DNA of 64,000 bases from JBDHAC01 sp039589195 (lineage in GTDB: Bacteria > Gemmatimonadota > Gemmatimonadetes > Palauibacterales > Palauibacteraceae), in assembly GCA_039589195.1 (NCBI GenBank), contig JBDHHV010000001.1:81555-145554 (forward strand). Reading direction: 5' to 3'. The translations under genes were made by a program, and so were the position numbers. Under the pieces are notes generated by a model. That model ran no database searches and had not been told where the DNA came from. It was given only the letters and a program-made list of their open reading frames with translations. Positions 16,295-22,817 of this stretch are shown here, piece after piece. Numbering within the stretch: the first letter of the stretch is position 1; every line of letters starts with the position of its first letter.

Positions 16295-16792
16295 TTATCG
16301 ACCCGGATAAAATGGAAGACCCCCACGCGCCGCCCCTTCTCCCGGCTGCGTCGCGGTATCCGCGGGGGCGAACCCGCGGTCACGAGCCCGCGGCCCCCGG
16401 GGACCCCTCCGCCGGGGCATCATCTCGTCGAGTCCTTCTTGTTGCTCTGGCGTGAGGACTTCCCGGATCTCCGCCCGCGTCGCTTCCATGATCGCGTTCA
16501 AACGGGGCATGACCAGGCGCAGGATCGAGTCCGTCTCCGGCTGCCTGCGCTCCAGGATGGCCTGGATCTCGGCGCGCTGCTCCGAAGTCAGATCGAAGCC
16601 GTCGAGTTGCGGCGGCAAGACACCGCGGCGCCCGAACTGGGCGGGCATGCGTGTCGTGGCTGCCCGCTCGCCCGAAACCGAGCGGGTATGCTCGATGGCG
16701 ATCCCCGCGAGCCCTCCGCTCACGAAGGCCAGGCCAAGCAGCAGGAGACCCTGCAGGCGAAGCCGACCGAGTGATTCGACTCCCTTCTTCAC
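16295..16792 (-). CDS. Spy/CpxP-like periplasmic protein with N-terminal anchor
   Basis: The 165-residue product has a GTG start at 16792, preceded by GAGGAGG and overlapping the stop of the anti-sigma-like gene as GTGA. One N-terminal hydrophobic helix (LQGLLLLGLAFVSGGLAGIA) is followed by a periplasmic helical domain with the LTxxQ-type repeats of Spy/CpxP/ZraP proteins: FDLTSEQRAEIQAILERR and REVLTPEQQEGLDEMM. The tail is Arg/Pro/Gly-rich and disordered. Family members sense or buffer envelope stress. Its place as the last gene of the ECF sigma unit suggests it is part of that envelope-stress circuit (inference). Confidence 0.7.
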   Translation of the reverse strand: MKKGVESLGRLRLQGLLLLGLAFVSGGLAGIAIEHTRSVSGERAATTRMPAQFGRRGVLPPQLDGFDLTSEQRAEIQAILERRQPETDSILRLVMPRLNAIMEATRAEIREVLTPEQQEGLDEMMPRRRGPRGPRARDRGFAPADTATQPGEGAARGGLPFYPGR

Positions 16793-17259
16793 TGTTCCTC
16801 CTCGGAGAAAACCAGCTCCGCCGGTCCCGGGATGTCTCCGCCCGCGACCCAGTTCGCCATATACGCGGGGACCCCCAACGCCTGCGCCAGCTGCGCGTCC
16901 GCCGACCCGGCCTCGGTGGAGGGACGCTCGATGAACCTGAGAGTAGCCAGGGAGGCGAGGGTGATGGCGGCTGCTACGGGCCACAGCACCCGCTGCCAGC
17001 CTCGAATGACTCTCACCACCTGGATCGCGGGCTCGTCGAAGATCCCGATCGCAGGACCCGCCGCCTGGCCGCCCCGGCGTGCGAGCTCGCCCGCGGCCCG
17101 GGCCGCTATGCTCCGGACCAGAGGCTCGAACCGACCCGGGTCCGCAGTCGGGTCCAGCGCGCTCAGGTCGATGCGATCCGGCATTTCGGAGTCCTCATCC
17201 GAACCGTGCGGGCCGGCGTTTCCGAATCCGTCACCGGTGGTGTGGAGATCCTCATCCAT
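16789..17259 (-). CDS. Probable anti-sigma factor, single-pass membrane protein
   Basis: This 156-residue protein is encoded between the ECF sigma gene (8-nt overlap) and the Spy-like gene (4-nt overlap). The N-terminal half is cytoplasmic and acidic, then RIDLSALDPTADPGRFEPLV. One transmembrane helix follows (VLWPVAAAITLASLATLRFI, about 92-111) and a short extracytoplasmic tail. There is no zinc-binding HxxxCxxC motif, so if it is an anti-sigma factor it is not a ZAS type. The functional call comes from operon position and topology; sequence similarity alone would not give it. Confidence 0.5.
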   Translation of the reverse strand: MDEDLHTTGDGFGNAGPHGSDEDSEMPDRIDLSALDPTADPGRFEPLVRSIAARAAGELARRGGQAAGPAIGIFDEPAIQVVRVIRGWQRVLWPVAAAITLASLATLRFIERPSTEAGSADAQLAQALGVPAYMANWVAGGDIPGPAELVFSEEEQ

Positions 17260-17851
17260 TCAGATACTCCTCCGCGTACTCGTCGCCGAGCGTCTCCCGC
17301 ATGCGGCGGCGCGCCTGCATCAGGTGGTACCGTGACATGCCGACCGAGAGGTCCAACGCCTCAGCGATCTCACGGTGCCGCCGGCCATCCAGATCGTGAA
17401 GAAGCAGCACTTCGCGCTGGATCGACGAGAGAGCCCCGAGGGCCTCCGCGAGGTCGTCGCGGAGCTCATCCCGCGCGAGGTCCCGCGGGGGGCCGCCGCC
17501 CTCGCGGCCCGCCACCCGCGCCGCGCCGGCACGGGTCGCGGGGACGCTCTCGAGATCCGGTCCACGACGCAGTGCCAGATACGCGCGGTAGTTGTGCGCC
17601 CGGTTGCGGACGATCGACAGCAGCCATGCGCCGAAGCGGGCGGGGTCGCAATCGTCGAGACGCTCGAGTGCGCGCAAGAACGCGTCCTGACACACATCCT
17701 CGGCCTCCATCGCGGTCCCCAACTGGCCGAGCGCCACGGCGAACGCGGCCCGGTAATACCGGCGAACCAGCGCCTCGAACGCCACGCCATCCCCCCCTCG
17801 GGCGCGAGCAACCAGGGACGCATCTTGAATATCTGGGTGACCGTCATCCAT
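17252..17851 (-). CDS. ECF-family RNA polymerase sigma factor
   Basis: The 199-residue sigma factor has region 2 (FEALVRRYYRAAFAVALGQL, then AEDVCQDAFLRALERL and FGAWLLSIVRNRAHNY) and region 4 (LSSIQREVLLLHDLDGRRHR, EIAEALDLSVGMSRYHLMQA). The region 4 helix has SVGMSRYHL in place of the common SxGTVKSRL, so its -35 recognition may be unusual. A 30-residue Gly/Arg/Pro linker joins the two domains. It heads a three-gene overlapping operon with a membrane anti-sigma-like protein and a Spy-like periplasmic protein. It is divergent from the AGCS symporter. Confidence 0.9.
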   Translation of the reverse strand: MDDGHPDIQDASLVARARGGDGVAFEALVRRYYRAAFAVALGQLGTAMEAEDVCQDAFLRALERLDDCDPARFGAWLLSIVRNRAHNYRAYLALRRGPDLESVPATRAGAARVAGREGGGPPRDLARDELRDDLAEALGALSSIQREVLLLHDLDGRRHREIAEALDLSVGMSRYHLMQARRRMRETLGDEYAEEYLNG

Positions 17852-17995
17852 TTAGGCCCGTCCTACGGGATATGACAGGCGAGCACCACCGCCCGTTAGG
17901 GGTGACCCGGGAAGGTAGCACCACGCTGGCCGGCCAACTTGCCCCACTGTACAACGGGGCCCATCCTCAGCGGAACATCTGATCGGGGGAAGCAC

Positions 17996-19735
17996 ATGGA
18001 TTTTGGCGCGATCGTCGACTGGCTGAACCACAACGTCGCGGAGCTCGGGATTCCCGTTGGCGATGAGAAGATCACCCTTCAGGTGGTCCTCCTGCTCGGC
18101 ACGGGGCTCTTCCTGACGCTCCGCCTGGGCTTCATCCAGCTTCGCCGTCTCGCGCACGGGTTCGCGGTGACCAGCGGGCGTTACGACGACCCGAACGAGC
18201 CGGGGGACGTGTCTCACTTCCAGGCGCTCACCACGGCGCTGAGCGCGACCGTAGGAATCGGAAACATCGCGGGCGTCGCGATCGCGATCCACTGGGGTGG
18301 GCCGGGGGCGCTGTTCTGGATGTGGATGACCGCGCTGCTCGGGATGGCGACGAAGTACACCGAGGTCACCCTCGCCCAGAAGTACCGCTCGGTGAACGAG
18401 AACCCCGAGCACAAATGGGAGGGCACGGTCGCCGGCGGCCCCATGTATTACATCGAGCGCGGACTCGGGAAGAACTGGAAGCCGGTCGCGATCTTCTTCG
18501 CGTTCATCCTGGGGATCACGGCCTTCCTGACCGGCAACGGGATTCAGGCGAACACGGTTGCCGATGCCATGCGCACCAACTTCGGGATCCCGGTGTGGGT
18601 GAGCGGCTTGATCACCTCGGGGGTGGTCGCGCTGGTGATCCTGGGCGGGATCACGCGGATCGGTCGGGTAACGAGCATCCTGGCGCCGCTCATGGCGGCC
18701 GTCTATGTGCTCGGCGCCCTGATCGTGATCGTGATCAACGCGGGCGATCTGATCCCGACGTTCGGGTTGATCTTCCGCGAGGCGTTCAACCCGACCGCGG
18801 GGGTTGCCGGTACCGGGGTCGGGGCTTTCCTGGTGACCCTCATGTGGGGTGTGCGCCGAGGGCTGTTCTCGAACGAGGCAGGGCAGGGCTCCGCGCCCAT
18901 CGCGCACGCCGCGGCGCAGACCGACGAGCCTGTCTCGGAAGGTGTCGTCGCGCTCCTCGAGCCGTTCATCGACACGATCGTGATCTGCACGATGACCGCG
19001 CTCGTGATCATCATGACCGGTGTATGGAACGAGCGCGTTGCGACCGAAATCGTGCTCGACGGTGGCGGGGACATGTCCTACGTCACCGTCGCGCAGGATG
19101 GCGCGAGTATCTCGGCGGATGCATCGGGTCCGATCCGTTACGTGGACGGTCGACCCGCCGACCTCTCGGCCCCCCACGTGGCCTGGCACGAGGTCTCCGT
19201 CGACGAGCTGTTCGTCGACGAGGACAGGACGGTCCGCTTCGATGGAATCGTCTCCCCGGCGGACGGCACCGCTCAGCTTCCCGATGGCCGAACCGTGACC
19301 AGCCTGTACGGGATGGCGGTCGAGAGTGGGGCGCCGCTCACGATGGAGGGATTCCGGCGCGGGCTCTCACCGCTTGGCGACTGGGGGCACTACATCGTGA
19401 TCTTCTGCGTGCTCTTGTTCGCGATCTCGACCGCGATCGCCTGGAGCTACTACGGCGATCGGTGTGCCAACTACCTGTTCGGCGTCAAAGCGGTCTTGCC
19501 GTACAAGATGGCGTTCGTGGTCGCTCACTTCATCGGTGCGGTGGTCCCTCTGGCGGTCGCGTGGACGCTGGGTGACATCTTCCTGGCGATCGTCATCATC
19601 CCCAACCTGATCGCGCTGCTCTTCCTGGCGCCTCAGGTGGTAGAGACCACCCGGAGCTACTTCCAGCGGCAGCCGTGGCTGGAGAACGCCGAGGCGCATC
19701 GGCGCTGGAAGCAGGAGCACAAGCGCCGCCGCTAG
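17996..19735 (+). CDS. AGCS-family sodium:amino-acid symporter with large extracytoplasmic insert
   Basis: It imports alanine- or glycine-type amino acids with Na+. Motifs are LTTALSATVGIGNIAGVA (the AGCS N-motif), TVAGGPMYYIERGLG and RRGLFSNEAGQGSAPIAHAA. The ATG at 17996 has GGGGGA upstream; product 579 residues. An extra hydrophilic segment of about 100 residues (roughly 347-450, rich in Asp, Val and Gly) lies between TM helices after LVIIMTGVWNER; most AGCS proteins have only a short loop there. The segment looks beta-rich and would face the periplasm. The C-terminal tail is strongly basic. Confidence 0.9.
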   Translation: MDFGAIVDWLNHNVAELGIPVGDEKITLQVVLLLGTGLFLTLRLGFIQLRRLAHGFAVTSGRYDDPNEPGDVSHFQALTTALSATVGIGNIAGVAIAIHWGGPGALFWMWMTALLGMATKYTEVTLAQKYRSVNENPEHKWEGTVAGGPMYYIERGLGKNWKPVAIFFAFILGITAFLTGNGIQANTVADAMRTNFGIPVWVSGLITSGVVALVILGGITRIGRVTSILAPLMAAVYVLGALIVIVINAGDLIPTFGLIFREAFNPTAGVAGTGVGAFLVTLMWGVRRGLFSNEAGQGSAPIAHAAAQTDEPVSEGVVALLEPFIDTIVICTMTALVIIMTGVWNERVATEIVLDGGGDMSYVTVAQDGASISADASGPIRYVDGRPADLSAPHVAWHEVSVDELFVDEDRTVRFDGIVSPADGTAQLPDGRTVTSLYGMAVESGAPLTMEGFRRGLSPLGDWGHYIVIFCVLLFAISTAIAWSYYGDRCANYLFGVKAVLPYKMAFVVAHFIGAVVPLAVAWTLGDIFLAIVIIPNLIALLFLAPQVVETTRSYFQRQPWLENAEAHRRWKQEHKRRR

Positions 19736-19840
19736 ATGGAGCACCGTGGCCCTCGGCCGGGGCCCGCGCCCGTCGACCCGATCCAACGTGGGCGGCTCCA
19801 AGCCGCTCACGCGACGCCGCGCGCGTGTGCTCGAGCCCGG

Positions 19841-19870
19841 TTTACAAGCCCCCCCGTAAAACGTTATTAT
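19841..19870 (+). promoter_or_regulatory. Sigma-70 promoter of the toxin-antitoxin pair
   Basis: TTTACA (19841-19846) and TATTAT (19865-19870) are 18 bp apart in an AT-rich patch that stands out from the GC-rich surroundings. The start would be near 19877, about 43 nt before the antitoxin ATG. AbrB-type antitoxins commonly autorepress, so an operator probably overlaps this stretch; I see no obvious palindrome. Confidence 0.55.
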
Positions 19871-19919
19871 CTGCGATCCTTGTCCCGTCATACTTTATCC
19901 GCATCGATGTGAGAAGCGT

Positions 19920-20129
19920 ATGCTGACCGAGACAGTTGTCACCGTCTCCCCCAAGTACCAGGTCGTGATCCCACGTGTGATCCGTGAATCGCTCGGGCTC
20001 CGGCCCGGCCAAAAGGTTCAGGCCCTCCTGTATCAGGATCGCGTGGAGTTCGTTCCCTTCAGGCCCGTGAAGAAGATGCGCGGCTTCCTGAGGGGCATCG
20101 AGAGGTCTCCCGCGGAGTGGAACGCGTGA
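19920..20129 (+). CDS. AbrB/SpoVT-type antitoxin
   Basis: The 69-residue protein is almost entirely a swapped-hairpin DNA-binding domain: VVTVSPKYQVVIPRVIRESL followed by GLRPGQKVQALLYQDRVEFV. The short C-terminal tail (KKMRGFLRGIERSPAEWNA) is the usual toxin-wrapping segment. It precedes a PIN-domain toxin and overlaps it by the 4-nt GTGA, the standard VapB-VapC-type arrangement. It is expected to bind its own promoter and neutralise the toxin. Confidence 0.88.
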   Translation: MLTETVVTVSPKYQVVIPRVIRESLGLRPGQKVQALLYQDRVEFVPFRPVKKMRGFLRGIERSPAEWNA

Positions 20130-20524
20130 ACGTAGTCGACGCGTCGGGCTGGCTCGAATATTTCGCGGACGGCCCAGACGCGGCGTTCTTCGCTCAGACG
20201 CTGCAGGAAGTCGACCAGCTCATCGTGCCGACGGTCACCATCCTGGATGTGTTCCGGCACGTGTTACGCCACGGAGACGAAGGCGATGCCCTACAGGCAG
20301 CTGCCGCGATGCAGCAGGGGAAGGTGGTGAACCTCGACACCACCGTGGCACTGAGCGCGGGAAGATTGGGCGTCCAGCACGACCTCAGCCCAGCCGCCGG
20401 GGTCGTGCTGGCGGCCGCCCGCCAGCACGAGGGCCGCGTTTGGACTCTCGAAGAGGAGCTGAGGTCGGTGGAGGGCGTCCAGTACCGGCCGCGTACAGGT
20501 CCGCAAAAATGGGGGCTCGAGTAG
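20126..20524 (+). CDS. PIN-domain toxin (VapC-like ribonuclease)
   Basis: The 132-residue PIN-domain protein starts VNVVDASGWLEYFADGPDA, with the first catalytic Asp at VVDASG. A second acidic position is in LIVPTVTILDVFRHVL, and the third region near LSPAAGVVLAAARQHEG lacks the usual Asp (normally xxDxxI/L), so metal binding may be weakened or supplied by nearby residues. The GTG at 20126 overlaps the antitoxin stop; an upstream in-frame GTG at 20117 is less likely. PIN toxins cleave tRNA or rRNA; the target here is unknown. Confidence 0.82.
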   Translation: MNVVDASGWLEYFADGPDAAFFAQTLQEVDQLIVPTVTILDVFRHVLRHGDEGDALQAAAAMQQGKVVNLDTTVALSAGRLGVQHDLSPAAGVVLAAARQHEGRVWTLEEELRSVEGVQYRPRTGPQKWGLE

Positions 20525-20551
20525 ACGAGTAGAGCTGGAGGGGCGAGTAGC

Positions 20552-21052
20552 CTAGGTAGCTCCGCCTCTGAGTCGCTCCGCTTCGGCCACGTATTGCTCC
20601 AGCGTGATGCGCCCGTCCAGGTAGCGGCGTTGCAGCCGACGCCACGCCGGTGTCGTTGGAGCTTCCGACGGCGCGTTACCTGCGACCCCACGCAGGACGC
20701 TCGCCAGCTTCTCCCGCGCTCCGGATCCGCGCTCGGATCCCGATGGAACCAGGCCGCCCGCGGATGCGGTGACGCCGCCCGCAGACGCCAGCCCGGGTTT
20801 TGGTGCCGCCATGCGGTGGTACAGGCGCGGGTGTGCAACGGCGATGACATCCTCCACGAGGCTGCGAACGTCTTGCCGGCAGCAAGACCACAGCTCGGGC
20901 AACGACGCTCTCACGCTTCGGACCAGGCTCCCGGCCTCATCCAGCCACTCACCCAGCGCGCGCGCGGTGCGCTCGCGGTTCCATTCCCAACGCTCCCCAT
21001 GCCTCCGAGCCAGCCCGACCAACAGGACGAACAACAGGAAGGCTTCGAACAT
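20552..21052 (-). CDS. Small membrane-associated protein with C-terminal SHOCT-like motif
   Basis: This 166-residue product has one N-terminal hydrophobic segment (MFEAFLLFVLLVGLARRHG) and then basic helical sequence. Its C-terminal short helix pair (WRRLQRRYLDGRITLEQYVA) resembles the SHOCT motif, found in many unrelated proteins as an oligomerisation or regulatory tail. It starts 5 nt after the stop of the PadR regulator gene, so the two are co-transcribed. PadR-linked small membrane proteins of this kind are common, but no function can be assigned. Confidence 0.6.
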   Translation of the reverse strand: MFEAFLLFVLLVGLARRHGERWEWNRERTARALGEWLDEAGSLVRSVRASLPELWSCCRQDVRSLVEDVIAVAHPRLYHRMAAPKPGLASAGGVTASAGGLVPSGSERGSGAREKLASVLRGVAGNAPSEAPTTPAWRRLQRRYLDGRITLEQYVAEAERLRGGAT

Positions 21053-21056
21053 GGCG

Positions 21057-21638
21057 CTAGCCCTCGCTCGCCGCCGGCTCGGCCGACTTCGGCCAGGCCT
21101 TTTCGATCTCGCGGGCGGCCCTGTCCAGGATCTCCTTCAGCGCATCGATCCTTCCCTCGTCCTCGCTCTCGCCGACGGCGCGATCGAAGCTCACCTGGGC
21201 CAGACGGATAAACGAGCGAGTGAGGTCCCGCATCTCCTGGCCGGTGAAGCGCTCACCCAGGTTCACGAAGCGATCGAAGATGTCATCGTGCCGGACCGTG
21301 TGCTTGTCGAGGAACGCGAGGCCCTCTTCGGTGATCCGGTACGTCTTCTTGCCGTCCGCCTGCTCCGAGACCACGAACCCCTGGTCCTCGAGCATCTGGA
21401 GGGTAGGGTACACCGAGCCCGGGCTGGGCGAGTACATGCCACCCGACTCTTCCTCCAGGCGGCGAATGATCTCGTACCCGTGCATCGGCTGCCCACGCAG
21501 CAGGCCGAGGATGACGTACTTCAGGTCGCCCTTCCGAACGACGCGTCGTTTGGCTCCCAAAGGCCGACCGAAGGCGAAAACGCCCGGTCCGCAGCAATTG
21601 GCCCAGGCTCCGAATCCCCAATCACGACCCGTTAACAT
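21057..21638 (-). CDS. PadR-family transcriptional regulator
   Basis: The 193-residue regulator has the PadR winged helix: KGDLKYVILGLLRGQPMHGY, EIIRRLEEESGGMYSPSPGS, VYPTLQMLEDQGFVV, then the wing SEQADGKKTYRITEEG. The C-terminal half is a helical dimerisation domain (Vir-type). The ATG at 21638 is used because AGGAGC lies upstream and codons nearer the conserved core are not start codons; it adds about 33 unusual N-terminal residues. Two CGATATATCG palindromes lie about 90-125 bp upstream, consistent with autorepression. It forms an operon with the SHOCT-like gene. Confidence 0.9.
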   Translation of the reverse strand: MLTGRDWGFGAWANCCGPGVFAFGRPLGAKRRVVRKGDLKYVILGLLRGQPMHGYEIIRRLEEESGGMYSPSPGSVYPTLQMLEDQGFVVSEQADGKKTYRITEEGLAFLDKHTVRHDDIFDRFVNLGERFTGQEMRDLTRSFIRLAQVSFDRAVGESEDEGRIDALKEILDRAAREIEKAWPKSAEPAASEG

Positions 21639-21725
21639 CGCGCTTTCGCTCCTGCTTTGATCCCGGTTCGAGGCGTGTTCCGGTCAACGGCGCGGCCATC
21701 TCCGCCGACGTATCGCGACCGGTCA

Positions 21726-21760
21726 CGATATATCGCCTACGTATCGATAACGATATATCG
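21726..21760. promoter_or_regulatory. Twin palindromic operator, probable PadR sites
   Basis: CGATATATCG occurs twice (21726-21735 and 21751-21760), 25 bp centre to centre, with a third palindrome, TATCGATA, between them at 21743-21750. Such AT-rich TATA/TATC dyads are typical of PadR operators. They lie between the divergent-looking PadR start (21638) and the stop of the VOC gene (21807), so the likely target is padR itself. Confidence 0.6.
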
Positions 21761-21806
21761 GGTCACTGTCAAGATCGCGGATCGGGGTGCTTGAGAGGCC
21801 CGACGG

Positions 21807-22604
21807 TTACGGGGCGGAGGTTGCCTCCGTCTCGGGCGCCTCCCAGAGCTCGATGCGTTGGCCCTCGGGGTCCATGATCCACCCGAAGCGACCGTAATCG
21901 TACTCCTCGAGACGCGCGTCTACCTCTACGCCGCCGGTCCGTAGCCGCTCGAGAAGATCGTCGAGTTCGCGCACGCGGAAGTTGATCATGAACGGCTTGT
22001 CGCTCGGGTCGAAGTAGTCGGTCGTGTCCGGGAACGGCTCCCACACGGTGAACGCGGCCGTCCCATCCACCTCCTGCCAATGGAAGCTGATGTAACCATC
22101 GGGGTCCGGCGTGACGCCCAGGCGTTCCGCGTACCACGCTTTGAGGGAGCCCGGATCGCCGGTCTTGAAGAAGACCCCTCCCATGCCGGTCACCGGGCCG
22201 GGAGCCGGCGCGCAAGCGGCTAGCTGGTCGCCGGGCTCCCACAGCTCGACGCGGTGCCCGTCCGGATCCATGACCCAGGCGAAGCGTCCCTCGTCGCGCT
22301 CGACGATCTCTTCGTCCACCGCTTCATCGGCGGACCGCAGAGACTCCACGAGGGGGTCCAGCCCGACGACGCGGAAATTGATCATGAACGGCTTGTCGCT
22401 CGGGTCGAAGTAGTCCGTCGTGTCCGGGAACGCGCCCCACACGGTGAAGGTCCGCTCGGGCGGCTGACCGACGCCGCGTCCCTCGAACCAGACGCCTCCG
22501 CCGTCCGCGGATACCAGCCCGAGGTGATCCCGATACCAAGCTCGCAGGTCGTTCGGCGCGGAAGACTTGAAGAAGATCCCACCGATTCCAGTCACTCCGG
22601 TCAT
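21807..22604 (-). CDS. Two-domain VOC (glyoxalase/bleomycin-resistance fold) protein
   Basis: The 265-residue protein is made of two tandem VOC modules: residues about 1-125 (MTGVTGIGGIFFKSSAPNDL to WVMDPDGHRVELWEP) and about 140-258 (GMGGVFFKTGDPGSLKAWYA to WIMDPEGQRIELWEA). Each ends with the metal-ligand Glu in the VELWE/IELWE strand. The central block FPDTTDYFDPSDKPFMINFR is identical in both halves, and the DNA is nearly identical there, suggesting recent gene conversion. VOC enzymes include lyases, dioxygenases and resistance proteins; substrate unknown. The start at 22604 begins the conserved first strand. Confidence 0.85.
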   Translation of the reverse strand: MTGVTGIGGIFFKSSAPNDLRAWYRDHLGLVSADGGGVWFEGRGVGQPPERTFTVWGAFPDTTDYFDPSDKPFMINFRVVGLDPLVESLRSADEAVDEEIVERDEGRFAWVMDPDGHRVELWEPGDQLAACAPAPGPVTGMGGVFFKTGDPGSLKAWYAERLGVTPDPDGYISFHWQEVDGTAAFTVWEPFPDTTDYFDPSDKPFMINFRVRELDDLLERLRTGGVEVDARLEEYDYGRFGWIMDPEGQRIELWEAPETEATSAP

Positions 22605-22626
22605 TCGCGTCCACCGTGTGTCAAGG

Positions 22627-22632
22627 TATAAT
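22627..22632 (+). promoter_or_regulatory. Perfect TATAAT -10 box upstream of the sulfatase-like gene
   Basis: A consensus TATAAT lies in an otherwise GC-rich gap. No good -35 box is visible 16-18 bp upstream. If used, it gives a leader of about 180 nt before the ATG at 22818. Confidence 0.35.
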
Positions 22633-22817
22633 TGGGCTCGCGAGTCGGGCTGATAGGATCTCTGCGGAGCATTCCGGCCGCAACTCGGTGGGAACCGAGG
22701 CCATGCACACCGGAAGCCGAGGCTCACGGGCGCCGGAAGCCGAGGACCTGCGCGCCAGGGGCTCGGGACGCGCACGCCAGCGGGCTGGTAGACGCTCCCC
22801 CAGTAGATTGGGTCGTC

